64,000 bases of DNA from Archangium sp. (GCA_030681645.1 JAUXRX010000025.1:248001-312000); one strand, 5' to 3'; positions 23,050 to 35,192 are shown, counted from the stretch's first letter. Program-made: numbers and translations. The notes: generated from the letters alone by a model not told the origin.

Positions 23050-24645
23050 TCAGAAGAGCTCGTAGCGCGCGCCGACCATGAGCCGATCGTTGCGCCCGAA
23101 GTAGCCGAACGGGCTCCACGGGCTGCCCTCGAAGAACTCCGCCGCGAGGAAGAGCTTGAGCCCGTCGATGCCCTGGTAGGTCACCCGCGGCGCGAGCGAG
23201 AAGCTTCGCTGCACCGGCTCGAACGTGCCCCGAAACGAGAGCTCGAAGCGCTTGTCCCAGACGCTGACGCCCAGCATGCCCACGAAGAGGTGGAAGAACG
23301 CCGTGTGGGGCGCGCCCACCGAGGTCGCCGGCTCGAGGATGATCAGCTGCTCCTGCGCCCCGATGTCCGGCAACGCCATGCCCAGGTAGCTGATGGAATA
23401 GAGGAACGGCGAATCAGACGCCTGGCTGTAGCTGGCGACGAAGGTGACCGACGCCTTGTCCACCGGCGAGAAGTCGGCGTCGTAGAAGGTCTGCCGCGGC
23501 GAGTAGGTGAGGTCGACGTCGAGCTGCCCGGGCCCGAGCAGCGCCGAGGCCTCCAGAGAGAAGAGGTGCTGCCGCCCGTAGAACCCCCGGTACAGCGTCT
23601 CACCTGCCTGGAAGCGGTTGAGCACCGAGACCGCCGCCGCTTGATCGACCGTGCGCCCCGCCGCCTGCGCCGCCAGCACGCGCGACAGCTCGGGGTCCAT
23701 CTTCACGCGCGCGAGCTTCTCGTTCATCCACACCCAGCTCGCGCCGACCTTCACCCGGCCCTCGCCGCTCACCCGCAGCGCGAGATCGCCGACGAACGGC
23801 GGCGGCCGCTGCGTCTCGAGCACGCGGTCCTGCAGGTAGTCCTCTACCGAGGGATCGATGCGGCGGTTGTCGAAGCTCTGCCCGAACGCCGGCTGCAAGA
23901 GCCCCTCGTCCTGCCCGAAGACGAACACCCGGTGCGGCTGGAAGAACGGCACGTACGCCGCGAGCCACGAGAGCTTCCCGATTTCTCCCTGCGCGCGCAC
24001 CGCGAACACGGGGAGCAGCGCGTCTTCGAGCTCTCCGGCGCTCTCCCGCAGGTCTCTGGGGTTGAGCGCGTCGGCCGGCGCCAGCGCCGCGTTCGCCCCG
24101 AGGGGAATGCGCTGGTTGCCCACCCGCACGTCGACCTTCGAGGTGTAGAGATCGATGAACGCGTCGCCGAGCATCGGCTCGAAGAAGCCCTTGGCGCGAT
24201 CGAACTCGCGCTGCGTGGCGCCGCGCACCTGCGCGCGGCCCTCGAGCACCAGCCGCACGTGATCGTTCACCTTCACGTCGACGCCCAGCACCGCGCGCAC
24301 CCGGCCCTCGGCCACGTTCTCGGCCCCCGCGGCGCCGCGCGGAGAATCGAAGCGGGTGTCGACCGCGAGGTAGCCCGAGGTCCACCCGTAGATGCGCACC
24401 GTCGGCGCGGCGGGCTCGGTCTTGAAGGTCTCGAGCGCCACGGGCAACGCGAGGCCGGCATCGAACTCCGCGCCCGCGTCGACCGCCTCGAACGTCTCGA
24501 TCTCCATCACCCCTCGAGGCGCGAGCTCGCCGTTCGGCGCGGACGGGTTCTCGAAGGTCTCGATGACCATCGACGCAGTGCCGGCGTCGTCCTCCGCCAG
24601 CGCAGGGAGGGACAGCAGGCCCAGCAGGAGCGCGGCGTACTTCAA
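23050..24645 (-). CDS. Putative outer-membrane beta-barrel protein
   Basis: 531 residues from a TTG start that gives MKYAALLLGLLSLPALA-EDD, a clean signal peptide. A GTG at 24690 would overlap the upstream gene by 41 bases. The mature protein is built of alternating strands and ends in GARYELF, the terminal aromatic signature recognised by the BAM complex. A ~90-residue Asp/Glu/Val-rich N-terminal part precedes the barrel. The start lies 4 bases after the stop of the LolA-like gene, so the two are one operon. Substrate or function unknown. Confidence 0.7.
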   Translation of the reverse strand: MKYAALLLGLLSLPALAEDDAGTASMVIETFENPSAPNGELAPRGVMEIETFEAVDAGAEFDAGLALPVALETFKTEPAAPTVRIYGWTSGYLAVDTRFDSPRGAAGAENVAEGRVRAVLGVDVKVNDHVRLVLEGRAQVRGATQREFDRAKGFFEPMLGDAFIDLYTSKVDVRVGNQRIPLGANAALAPADALNPRDLRESAGELEDALLPVFAVRAQGEIGKLSWLAAYVPFFQPHRVFVFGQDEGLLQPAFGQSFDNRRIDPSVEDYLQDRVLETQRPPPFVGDLALRVSGEGRVKVGASWVWMNEKLARVKMDPELSRVLAAQAAGRTVDQAAAVSVLNRFQAGETLYRGFYGRQHLFSLEASALLGPGQLDVDLTYSPRQTFYDADFSPVDKASVTFVASYSQASDSPFLYSISYLGMALPDIGAQEQLIILEPATSVGAPHTAFFHLFVGMLGVSVWDKRFELSFRGTFEPVQRSFSLAPRVTYQGIDGLKLFLAAEFFEGSPWSPFGYFGRNDRLMVGARYELF

Positions 24646-24649
24646 GGTG

Positions 24650-25402
24650 TCAGCCGCGCTCGAGCGCGCGATCGGTGAAGGCCTCGTCACCCAGCGTCGA
24701 CTCGTCGAGCTTGATGATCGACATCTGGGTCTTGCTGCCGGCGACGAGGTTCTCCATCACCGAGTCGGACGCCAGCACCCGATCCTTGAACTGCTTGAGC
24801 TTGAGGGTGCGGTAGCGCTTCCACGGCTTGCCCGACTTGTCGGCGTACTCGACCTGCATCGGCACCCAGGTCTGCTTGTCGATGAACATCTTCACGTTGC
24901 CGTACGGAGAGCTGTCGTCGCCCTTCCCCTCGAGCACGTAGCAGTCGCGGCCCTCGACCTTCCCGTCCTCGAGGCGCCTGGTGTCTTCGTCGCGCGCGCC
25001 GTTCGAGCCGATGTCGGCGTAGGAAAAGTCGGTGTCCATGAAGGCCTTGCCGCGATCGCTCTTGGCCACCTTGCGCACCCGCTTGAGCTTCGGAAGGTAG
25101 AGCGACACGTCGTCGCCGCTCGCATCGCCCGCCACGGTGAGCACCGCCACGCCCGCCACGCCCGCGGGCGCCGAGAAGCGGGCCAGCGCGTGGTTCTTGC
25201 CGTTGATGGTCTTCGAGGTCGAGGTGAGCACCTGCTCCTTCGCCTTGCCGTCGGCGCCGGTGGACACGAGCTTCATCTCGGCCGTCAGCCCGACCAGGTT
25301 GAGCGCCCCGCGCTCCCGCGACTTCTTCGAGATCTCGGCCGCCGTCTCGTCGGCCAGCGCGACCGACGCGCACAGCAGCGCGCTCATCAACGTGACTCTC
25401 AT
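24650..25402 (-). CDS. LolA-like outer-membrane lipoprotein-sorting protein (COG2834 type)
   Basis: 250 residues with a signal peptide (MRVTLMSALLCASVALA). The body matches the COG2834 pattern: LYLPKLKRVRKVAKSDRGKAF, DTDFSYADIG, CYVLEGKG and the lipid-pocket strand MFIDKQTWVPMQVEY. Such periplasmic proteins usually accompany an RND/MMPL exporter or a barrel; here the barrel gene follows after 4 bases. GGAGAG lies 8 bases before the ATG at 25402. An open frame continuing upstream is the shadow of the rhomboid gene. Confidence 0.75.
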   Translation of the reverse strand: MRVTLMSALLCASVALADETAAEISKKSRERGALNLVGLTAEMKLVSTGADGKAKEQVLTSTSKTINGKNHALARFSAPAGVAGVAVLTVAGDASGDDVSLYLPKLKRVRKVAKSDRGKAFMDTDFSYADIGSNGARDEDTRRLEDGKVEGRDCYVLEGKGDDSSPYGNVKMFIDKQTWVPMQVEYADKSGKPWKRYRTLKLKQFKDRVLASDSVMENLVAGSKTQMSIIKLDESTLGDEAFTDRALERG

Positions 25403-25424
25403 TGGCTCTCTCCTGGGCCGGGAG

Positions 25425-27188
25425 TTACCTGAACTCCGGCAGCGTGGCGCGCAACTTCGACTCGGCCTCTCTGAGCCGCTCGTCGCCCGGCGCCGCCGTG
25501 CGCGCCTGCCCGAGCCGCTCGAGGGCCTTACGCGGGTGCCCTCGCGCCAATTCACACCGGGCGTCGGCCTCGAGCGCCTGCGCGTCGTCCGGGCTGTAGG
25601 TGAGCGCCGCCCCGCTCGCCTCGCAGGCGCGATCGACCTCTCCCGACACGAGCAGCGCCCGCGCCAGCGCCACCCGGTAGGGGACGATCGCCGGGGCTCC
25701 CCGCACCGCCGCCTGCAGCGCCTCGGCCGCGGCCGGCCCTTCACCCTGCTCGAGCAGCGCCAGGCCCAGCCGCGCCAGCGCGTCGGGGGAGTTGGGGAAG
25801 AGCAACGCCTCGCCGCGCACCAGGCGCAGCGCCCGAGGCTCGGTGAAGCGCAGGCCCGCCACCATCCACTCCGCCACCTGCGCGTAGCGGGGGAACCCCT
25901 GCGGCCACTCGGCCACCAGCTGGTAGACGAGCGTGCCGCGCGGCACGAAGAACACCATCAACCTGCGCACGGCGCCCGTCTCGCGAATCGTCACCCGCAC
26001 CCGCAGCCCGTCGCGATCGGCCACCCGCCACGCCTCGGCGGCGTCCGCGTGCACCGAGAGCACCTCGTCGCCCAGATCGCGCGGCTTGAGCCGCTCTTCC
26101 ACGAAGCGCCGCGCGGCCTCGTTCACGTCGGCGCCTTCCGGCATCTCCACGGCTTCCGCCGCGAAGCTGGCGCGGCCCGCGCTCGACAACCCGTTGAACC
26201 AGGCGATCGACCCGAGGGGGTCCGCCCCGCTCACCCAGCCCGAGGGCACCGGCATGGTGAGGCCGAACGGCTCGGACCGCTCGGTGCGGAAGCGCGGGAG
26301 GAACTGCCCGAAGAAGAGCGGCTCGCCCAGGAACACCACCGTCAACACCGCCAGCGAAGGCGCCGCGCGCACGGCGGGTTCCCACCACAGCGGCCGGGCC
26401 TCTGCGAGCAGCCGCGGCCGCATCAGCGCGCCGGTGGCGATGCCTGCGAGCAGCCCGCCCACGTGCGCCCAGTTGTCCACGCCCTGCGAGGTGATGCCGA
26501 TGAGCAGGAGCCCCAGCACCGTGGGGATCGCCGCGTCACCGAGCAGGCTCCGGTACGAGGGAGGAAGCAGGCTGCGGTACTTGAGCCCGAAGGCCAGCAC
26601 GCCGCCGAGGCAGCCGAACACCATGCCCGACGCGCCCACGGTGATCGCGTCGTTCAGGAACAGCGACGTGGTCATGGTGGCGATGCCGGTGAACACCAAC
26701 AGCCAGAGGTAGTCGAGCGTGCGGTACGTGTTCTCGAGCACGCCGCCCACGTTGAAGAGCACGAACATGTTGAGGCCGATGTGGAGCGCGTCGTGGTGCA
26801 GGAAGTTGGCGGTGAAGAGCCGCCACACCTCGCCCAGGTCGAAGATCAGCGGGCCCACCTTCGCCCCGCTGCGCACCATCGCGTCGAGCCCCAGCTCGCC
26901 GTTTTCCGCGGTCGCGAGGAAGACGGCCACGTTGATGAGAATGAGGCCCGAGGTCAGCCAGGGAAACCGGCTGAGGGAAAAGGCGCGGCGGAAGTAGGCG
27001 CGGCGCGGCTGATGAAGGCGTTGGTAGAGCTCAAGCTCACACGCCGGGACGAAGTGATCGCCGGTCACGGCCGGTAAACGCACGAGACTCTGAGGGGAAA
27101 TTTCCCCTTGCTGGAGCCGCGCCTCGAACTCGGCCAGATCCAGGTCTTCATCGCCAGCGTCGGTGCGCAGTGTGACAGGGCCGGCCAT
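25425..27188 (-). CDS. Rhomboid intramembrane protease with C-terminal TPR
   Basis: 587 residues. A ~70-residue N-terminal cytosolic segment precedes a six-helix rhomboid domain: LHHDALHIGLNMF, catalytic Ser187 in VGASGMVFG, and His242 in NWAHVGG. A ~150-residue soluble region then follows, and TPR-like repeats at about 450-587. Rhomboids cleave membrane helices in the bilayer. The added TPR half suggests a protein-binding or substrate-presenting role (inference). The gene is 22 bases ahead of the LolA-like gene and divergent from the FHA gene. Confidence 0.82.
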   Translation of the reverse strand: MAGPVTLRTDAGDEDLDLAEFEARLQQGEISPQSLVRLPAVTGDHFVPACELELYQRLHQPRRAYFRRAFSLSRFPWLTSGLILINVAVFLATAENGELGLDAMVRSGAKVGPLIFDLGEVWRLFTANFLHHDALHIGLNMFVLFNVGGVLENTYRTLDYLWLLVFTGIATMTTSLFLNDAITVGASGMVFGCLGGVLAFGLKYRSLLPPSYRSLLGDAAIPTVLGLLLIGITSQGVDNWAHVGGLLAGIATGALMRPRLLAEARPLWWEPAVRAAPSLAVLTVVFLGEPLFFGQFLPRFRTERSEPFGLTMPVPSGWVSGADPLGSIAWFNGLSSAGRASFAAEAVEMPEGADVNEAARRFVEERLKPRDLGDEVLSVHADAAEAWRVADRDGLRVRVTIRETGAVRRLMVFFVPRGTLVYQLVAEWPQGFPRYAQVAEWMVAGLRFTEPRALRLVRGEALLFPNSPDALARLGLALLEQGEGPAAAEALQAAVRGAPAIVPYRVALARALLVSGEVDRACEASGAALTYSPDDAQALEADARCELARGHPRKALERLGQARTAAPGDERLREAESKLRATLPEFR

Positions 27189-27343
27189 TCGCCCGATGGA
27201 ACTTAGCCCGAACCCCTGCCCCGGGCTTGTCGAAGGCCCCTGCCATGATCAGGCTGTCGATCTCCAGAACGATGTGGAAACGTTCGGGTTTCGCCGGTGT
27301 ATGTGGTGTGCGGCGCCATACAGTGATGGTAGAAAGGTGCGGC

Positions 27344-29152
27344 GTGTTGAAGCTGATCATCGAAGACGACGAGGGCCGAAAGACCGTCGTTCCCTTTGTG
27401 AGGGACGAGATCACCATCGGTCGGCAAGAGGGCAACACCATCCGGCTCACGGAGCGGAACGTGTCGCGCCGTCACGCCCGCTTGATGCGGAACAACGGTC
27501 ACGTGCTGATCGAGGATCTCGGCAGCTACAACGGGATCCGGATCAACGGTGATCGGATCTCGGGGCAGGTCCAGGTCGCAGACGGCGATCTGATCCAGAT
27601 CGGCGACTACGACCTCGCGCTCCAGGCCGAGGAAGGCAAGCAGGCGTCCGCGCCCACCGTGCCGCTCGAGCCAGCCACCACCCGCAAGCTCCCCGTCGAG
27701 TCGTCGGCCACCATGCCCGCGCTCCCGGCGGTCGAGTCGCCGCAGGAAGCCGCCGACGAAGACGTCCGCGACGCCGAAGAGGGCGAGGTCGGCAGCGACG
27801 TGGCCGCGCCGGTGCCCAAGCACCAGGCGACGGCCGTCATCCGCATCGATCAGATCGAGGGCAACCGGAAGCGCACGGTCGCCGAGATCGACGTGGCCGA
27901 GGCGCCGCGCCTGGTGGTGCTCAACACCGACTTCGCCGGCCGCGAGTTCGTCTGCAACCGCACCGAGATGAAGATCGGGCGCACCGACGACAACGACATC
28001 GCGATCGATCACCGCTCGCTGTCCCGCACCCACTGCAAGGTGGTGCGCGAGGAGAGCGGCGAGTGGCGCGTGGTCGACATGCAGTCGGCCAACGGCCTCA
28101 TGGTCAACGGCGAGTCGTACGCGCAGGTGACGCTGCGCCCCGGTGACGTGATCGAGCTGGGGCACGTGAAGCTCAAGTTCGTGGGGCCCGGCGAGCAGGT
28201 GAACATTCCGCCGAGCAGCAGCTCGAACGTCACCGCCGAAGCCAACACCGCCGCGGCCTCGAAGACCCCGCTCATCGCGGTCGCCGTGGCGCTGCTGGTC
28301 GTCATCCTCGGGGGCGGCGGCTACATGCTCTACAAGAGCGGCCAGGACCCCGTGCCGCTCCCGAAGGACAAGCCTCCGAAGGACCCGATCGCGGTGAAGA
28401 ACCCCGTGCAGGATCCCCCGAAGGCCGACGCCGAGGCGCTCAAGAAGGCCGCCCTGGAGAAGCTGGACGAGGCGAAAGAGGGCGCAGCAGCGCTCGACTT
28501 CAACAAGGCCGAGGTGCTCGCGAAGGAAGCGACCGTCGACGGCGCGCTGCTGCCCGAGGCGAAGACGTTCCTGGCCGCGCTCGAGAGCGAGAAGCCCAAC
28601 CGGGTCGCGCTCGAGCAGGCGGCGAAGCTGCTCGACAGCGGCGCGCTGGAGAAGGCGAAGACCCAGCTCGACTCGGCGTCGGGCACCAGGCTGTTGCGCG
28701 CCCGCTACGACCTGCTCGACTCGCGGCGGGCGAAGATGGTGGCCGACAAGGTGGCGGCGAAGGACCCGCCGAAGGTCGAGACGCCGGTGAAGGTCGAGAC
28801 CCCGAAGGACCCGCCGAAGGTCGAGGTGGTGAAGGCGCCCCCCGCCGGAAACGACGCCAGGACGGCCGAGGCCGAGGCGCTGTTCAAGGACGCGTCCGAG
28901 GAGAAGAAGGCCAAGAACTACGAGCGGGCGCTGGTGCGCCTCGAGAAGTGCCTCAAGGTCTCCCCCAAGTACCACCCGTGCTACCGCCTGCTCGGCAGCG
29001 TCTACGCGAGCATCGCCACCCGCGATCAGAGCGCGGGCGACATGGAGAAGGCGCGCAGGTGGTACGAGCGGTTCGTGGAGGTCGCTCCACCTGATGACGA
29101 CTACGTCCCGAAGGTGAAGGCCATCCTCGACGCTGCCAAGCAGAACCAGTAG
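27344..29152 (+). CDS. Twin FHA-domain membrane protein
   Basis: 602 residues from the GTG at 27344, which has GAAAGGTG six bases upstream. FHA1 is at about 15-90 (IGRQEGN, SRRHARL, SYNG) and FHA2 at about 200-280 (IGRTDDND, LSRTHCKV, SANG), with an acidic linker between. A membrane helix lies at about 309-330. A Lys/Pro-rich region and TPR-like helices (YERALVRLEKCLKVSPKYHPCY) end the protein. FHA domains bind phosphothreonine, so it is a likely target or adaptor of kinases like the one at 19.7 kb. It is followed after 25 bases by the REC-XRE gene. Confidence 0.82.
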   Translation: MLKLIIEDDEGRKTVVPFVRDEITIGRQEGNTIRLTERNVSRRHARLMRNNGHVLIEDLGSYNGIRINGDRISGQVQVADGDLIQIGDYDLALQAEEGKQASAPTVPLEPATTRKLPVESSATMPALPAVESPQEAADEDVRDAEEGEVGSDVAAPVPKHQATAVIRIDQIEGNRKRTVAEIDVAEAPRLVVLNTDFAGREFVCNRTEMKIGRTDDNDIAIDHRSLSRTHCKVVREESGEWRVVDMQSANGLMVNGESYAQVTLRPGDVIELGHVKLKFVGPGEQVNIPPSSSSNVTAEANTAAASKTPLIAVAVALLVVILGGGGYMLYKSGQDPVPLPKDKPPKDPIAVKNPVQDPPKADAEALKKAALEKLDEAKEGAAALDFNKAEVLAKEATVDGALLPEAKTFLAALESEKPNRVALEQAAKLLDSGALEKAKTQLDSASGTRLLRARYDLLDSRRAKMVADKVAAKDPPKVETPVKVETPKDPPKVEVVKAPPAGNDARTAEAEALFKDASEEKKAKNYERALVRLEKCLKVSPKYHPCYRLLGSVYASIATRDQSAGDMEKARRWYERFVEVAPPDDDYVPKVKAILDAAKQNQ

Positions 29153-29177
29153 CTCCTCCTCCTTCCAGGACTGACCC

Positions 29178-29783
<606 letters not shown>

Positions 29784-29789
29784 CCTTGC

Positions 29790-29831
29790 TCCCTCTCCCT
29801 GCGGAGCGGGGAGAGGGTTGGGGTGGGGGGC
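29790..29831 (+). repeat. Family A repeat between convergent genes
   Basis: Plus-oriented copy with loop TGCGGAGC and a slightly diverged tail (GGGTTGGGGTGGGGGG). It fills the gap between the REC-XRE stop (29783) and the convergent enoyl-CoA hydratase stop (29835). Confidence 0.82.
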
Positions 29832-29834
29832 GGC

Positions 29835-30596
29835 CTACTTCCCCACGAACTTCGGAGCCCGGCGCGAGAGCAGCGCGTCCTTCCCCTCCCGAGCGTCCTC
29901 ACTGTTGAACGAGCTGCGCCGCAGCACCTCGTACCCCTCGAGGTCGGCCTCCCCCGCCCCGCCCAGCAGCTGAAACCCGCGCTTCAGCCCCTGCACGGCG
30001 AGCGGCGCGTTCGCCGCCAGCTCACCGCACAACGCGAGAGCCTGGGCCTCAGCGTCCGCCGAGAGCACGTCGAGCAACCCCAGGCGCGCGGCCGTCTCAG
30101 CGTCGATGGGCCGCGCGGTGAGGAACATGCGCCGAGCCGCCTGCTCGCCCACGCGTGAGCTCAACCGCCGCAAGCCCTTGAGCGCGTACACCACGCCCAG
30201 CTTCGCGGGCGGCATCGAGAACCTCGCCGCCGGACTCCCCACCCGGAAATCACAGGCCGCCGCCAGCTCGCACCCTGCCCCGACCGCGAGGCCGGTCACC
30301 AGCGCGACGCTCGGCGCGGGGTGGAAGGTGAGCCGGTCGAGCACGTGCCCCAGCCGCTCGTCGGGCAGCGGGCTCCCGGCGGGAAACCCGTTGAGCGCGG
30401 TCAGATCGTACCCGGCCGAAAAGATGCCGTTCCCCGCCCCGCGCACCAGCCACGCGCGAACGCCGGCGCCCTGGGCGAGGGCCTCTTCGAGCGCGTCGAG
30501 GAAGCCGGCATCGAGCGCGTTCTTCCGCTCGGGGTGAGAGAGGGTCAACGAGCGCACGCCGTCGGCGACGTCTTCGACCTGGAGAGTGGCAGGCAT
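29835..30596 (-). CDS. Enoyl-CoA hydratase/isomerase family protein
   Basis: 253 residues of the crotonase fold: SHPERKNALD, the oxyanion-hole segment FSAGYDLTAL, and LAVGAGCELAAACDFRV, with PPAKLGVV following. The hydratase Glu of classical ECH (in GGGCELA) is present as GCELA; the second catalytic Glu site is not certain, so an isomerase or other crotonase reaction is possible. An upstream in-frame ATG at 30680 exists, but the start at 30596 fits the family length. Confidence 0.82.
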   Translation of the reverse strand: MPATLQVEDVADGVRSLTLSHPERKNALDAGFLDALEEALAQGAGVRAWLVRGAGNGIFSAGYDLTALNGFPAGSPLPDERLGHVLDRLTFHPAPSVALVTGLAVGAGCELAAACDFRVGSPAARFSMPPAKLGVVYALKGLRRLSSRVGEQAARRMFLTARPIDAETAARLGLLDVLSADAEAQALALCGELAANAPLAVQGLKRGFQLLGGAGEADLEGYEVLRRSSFNSEDAREGKDALLSRRAPKFVGK

Positions 30597-30654
30597 GAAG
30601 CACGGCGTAGCAGCCTCTGCGCTGGTTGTGGCCTGTGCTATGCGCGGCTGAGCG

Positions 30655-31047
30655 ATGTCGAAGCGCCGCGCGTCCCTCAAAGCCGTCCCGATCGCGGAGG
30701 TGGTGAACCTCCACGACGCCCGCCTCTCCCGGCGCGTCGACGCCTACCGCCTGCGGCTCGACCGGGTGCTCAAGGCGAACAAGCGGGCGGTGATGCGCCT
30801 CTTCAGCACCGGGCTCATGTTCACCAAGCACGGCACGCGCGCAGGCCGCGACCTGCTGTTGGCGCACGAGCACCTGCTGCGGGTGGTGGCCCTGGTCGAC
30901 CGCCTGGGCAACGAGGGTGACGTGCCCGCCCCCCGGCGCCCCGAGGAAGTCGACGCGATCTTCTTCGAGCTCGACGCGCTGCTCGACCGCACCGGCGAGC
31001 TCACCGAGCACACCGCGAAGCTGCTCGAGGAGCTGGGGAAGGACTGA
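30655..31047 (+). CDS. Hypothetical small helical protein
   Basis: 130 residues, strongly helical and basic at the N-terminus (MSKRRASLKAVP), with RLSRRVDAYRLRLDRVLKANKRAVMRLF in the middle, then an acidic C-terminal half. No family recognised. Its TGA overlaps the ATG of the next membrane gene by one base, so the two are co-translated. It may be the soluble partner of that membrane protein. Confidence 0.65.
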   Translation: MSKRRASLKAVPIAEVVNLHDARLSRRVDAYRLRLDRVLKANKRAVMRLFSTGLMFTKHGTRAGRDLLLAHEHLLRVVALVDRLGNEGDVPAPRRPEEVDAIFFELDALLDRTGELTEHTAKLLEELGKD

Positions 31048-31757
31048 TGTTCCTCCTCGTCTACGCGCGCATCTACGGGAAGGCGTTCGTCGACGCGCTC
31101 GCCGCGATCGGCCGCAACCTGTGGACGCTGGTGCTGCCCATCGCGCTGGTCTTCGCCTTCCTCGCGCTGGGCCTGGCCGTCTCACCGCTCGGCTACGCGG
31201 GCGGCTTCCTCATGTCGCTGGCCAAGAGCGCGGCGTTCAGCATCTACACGTACTTCGTGGCCTCGGTGGTGGCGAAGAACCGCGTCGGCCTCGGCGATCT
31301 GCGCACCAGCCTCGGCGCCTACTTCTGGACCTGGATCAACCTCTTCTTCGTGCTCTGGATCATCGACCTGCTGCTCGGCCCGATGACGGTGACCGACGAC
31401 GGGCGGCGGCTGCTCAAGGCCCTCACGATGATGGAGCTGATCATCCTCAACGCCGCGCCCGAGGTCATCTACCTGAAGGGCACCTCGGGCGGCATCGAGA
31501 CCATCCAGCGGAGCTTCGCGTTCCTGCAAGAGTGCTGGATCGAGTGGTTCGTGCCCAACGCGCTGATCCTCGGCCTGGTGTGGCTGGTGATCGACGGGAC
31601 CATTCCGTTGAACTCCCTGCCGATGCCGCAGGTCACGGTGCCGGTGCTGGCCGGCGCGCTGCTGCACCTGGTGATGGTGTTCCGCGGCTTTCTCTTCCAG
31701 CTGCTCGACGGCAGCACCCACCGCCAGCGCATGTTCCGCTTCCGCGGAAGGGTCTGA
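31047..31757 (+). CDS. Hypothetical polytopic membrane protein
   Basis: 236 residues with about six membrane segments (TLVLPIALVFAFLALGLAV, SIYTYFVASVVAKN, FFVLWIIDLLLGPM, WLVIDGTIPL region, LAGALLHLVMVFRGFLF). No known domain. It starts inside the stop of the preceding 130-residue gene. The convergent sigma-factor gene ends 9 bases after it. Confidence 0.65.
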   Translation: MFLLVYARIYGKAFVDALAAIGRNLWTLVLPIALVFAFLALGLAVSPLGYAGGFLMSLAKSAAFSIYTYFVASVVAKNRVGLGDLRTSLGAYFWTWINLFFVLWIIDLLLGPMTVTDDGRRLLKALTMMELIILNAAPEVIYLKGTSGGIETIQRSFAFLQECWIEWFVPNALILGLVWLVIDGTIPLNSLPMPQVTVPVLAGALLHLVMVFRGFLFQLLDGSTHRQRMFRFRGRV

Positions 31758-31765
31758 GCCGCCGC

Positions 31766-32893
31766 TCAGTCCCGCTCGGACTCGGCCACGAGATCGAAGT
31801 CCGGGATCTCCTCGCGCATGTACTTGCGCATGCGGTCCATCAGCGCCGCCTCGAGCTGGCGGGCGCGCTCGCGTGACACCCCGTAGTGCGCCCCGATGTC
31901 CTGCAGGGTCATCGGCTCGTCCGAGGTGAGGCGCTTCTCGAAGATGTACCGGTCCTTCTCGTTGAGGGCCTCGCTGAACTTCGAGAGCTTGGTGCGGAAG
32001 AGCTCGCGCAGCTCCTTGTTGCCCAGCGCTTCGTCGGCCCCCATCGCGTTGTTCGGCAAGAGGCGATCGCCGCGGGTGGTGCGCTCGTCTTCGGACCCCG
32101 CCACCGGCGCGTCGATGGACACCTCGTCGTTGCCCAGGCGCTGGTCCATCTCCACCACGTCCTGCTCGGTGACGTTGAGGCGCTCGGCGAGGAGCTTGGG
32201 CGTGACCTCCACGCCCATCTTGAGCATCCGTTCCTGCTCCTGGCGCAACTTGAAGAAGAGCTTCCGCTGGGCCTCGGTCGTGCCCAGCTTCACCATCTTC
32301 CAGTTGTCCATGATGTAGCGAAGGATGTACGCGCGGATCCACCAGGCGGCGTAGCTCGACAGCTTCACGCCGCGCTCGGGGTCGAACTTCTTGACGGCCT
32401 GCATCAGGCCGATGTTTCCCTCTTGAACCAGGTCCAACAGCGCCAGCGGGTTGCGGTGGTACTCGTGGGCCAGCTTCACCACCAGGCGCAGGTTCGAGGC
32501 GACCAGGGTGTACGCCGCCTTCACGTCACCGGTGTCGCGGAAGCGCCGGGCGAGCGCGAGCTCTTCTTCGCGGGTGAGGAGCGGATGCTTGGTGACCTCC
32601 GCCATGTAGGAGGCGAGCGGATCCTGCCGGGCCAACCCGGAACTGCGGGCCGGCTTGAGCACCTTCACCTCGAGCTCGGGAGAGACGTCCTGCAGCTCGT
32701 CGACCGCGGGCTCGACGTCTTCGACCGCCTCGGTCTCTTCAGCGGGCTCGGCCTCGACCACCTCGGCTTCGACCGCAGGTTTCGCGGCCCTGGGCGTCTT
32801 CGCCTTGCGGGAAGGGGCCGCTGGCGTGGTCTCGACGAACTCGGCGTCGACCTCGTCGGCTGGTTTCGGAGCGTCCTTCTTACGCGCTGCCAT
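31766..32893 (-). CDS. RpoH-like sigma-32 family RNA polymerase sigma factor
   Basis: 375 residues. Residues 1-85 are an unusual acidic Ala/Pro/Glu-rich extension. Region 2 follows (LASYMAEVTKHPLLTREEE, NLRLVVKLAHEYHRN, DLVQEGNIGLMQAVKKFDP, SSYAAWWIRAYI), then the RpoH box (QRKLFFKLR), and region 4 with DIGAHYGVSRERARQLE. Sigma-32 proteins drive heat-shock-type promoters. In myxobacteria several paralogues take part in development and stress. GGGAGGGGG lies before the ATG. It is divergent from the DEAD-box helicase, with a 126-base shared upstream region. Confidence 0.87.
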   Translation of the reverse strand: MAARKKDAPKPADEVDAEFVETTPAAPSRKAKTPRAAKPAVEAEVVEAEPAEETEAVEDVEPAVDELQDVSPELEVKVLKPARSSGLARQDPLASYMAEVTKHPLLTREEELALARRFRDTGDVKAAYTLVASNLRLVVKLAHEYHRNPLALLDLVQEGNIGLMQAVKKFDPERGVKLSSYAAWWIRAYILRYIMDNWKMVKLGTTEAQRKLFFKLRQEQERMLKMGVEVTPKLLAERLNVTEQDVVEMDQRLGNDEVSIDAPVAGSEDERTTRGDRLLPNNAMGADEALGNKELRELFRTKLSKFSEALNEKDRYIFEKRLTSDEPMTLQDIGAHYGVSRERARQLEAALMDRMRKYMREEIPDFDLVAESERD

Positions 32894-33019
32894 GGCCCCC
32901 TCCCATATTCCTGTGGGCGCCCGAACGCACGTCGCGTTGCTTTTCGCCCCTTGTCCACCCGGAAAGGGCAGGGAATGAGTCGTTGCCACATCGGGGGGCC
33001 ACAGGTACATCCGCCGGGA

Positions 33020-35149
<2,130 letters not shown>

Positions 35150-35160
35150 AGTCTCCTGGG

Positions 35161-35192
35161 AAAAGCCCCCGGCGCACTCCGGTGCGTGGGGG
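35161..35192 (-). terminator. Intrinsic terminator of the DUF4253 gene
   Basis: On the minus strand the sequence reads as a stem (CCCCC, then GCGCA/TGCG pairing around CCGGAG) closing on GGGGG, followed by CTTTTCC. It lies 12 bases after the stop of the minus-strand DUF4253 gene. From the plus strand it could also block the helicase transcript, though no T-run follows in that direction. Confidence 0.7.

Noticed and set aside
27200..27240. A stretch with CCCCGGGCTTGTCGAAGGC as another repeat family
   Set aside because: It resembles a common bacterial repeat, but only one copy is seen here, so it cannot be supported as a family from this window.
31886..33019. An upstream extension of the helicase frame by ~380 codons
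   Set aside because: That part lies opposite the sigma-factor gene and shows only shadow composition; the helicase similarity begins at 33020.
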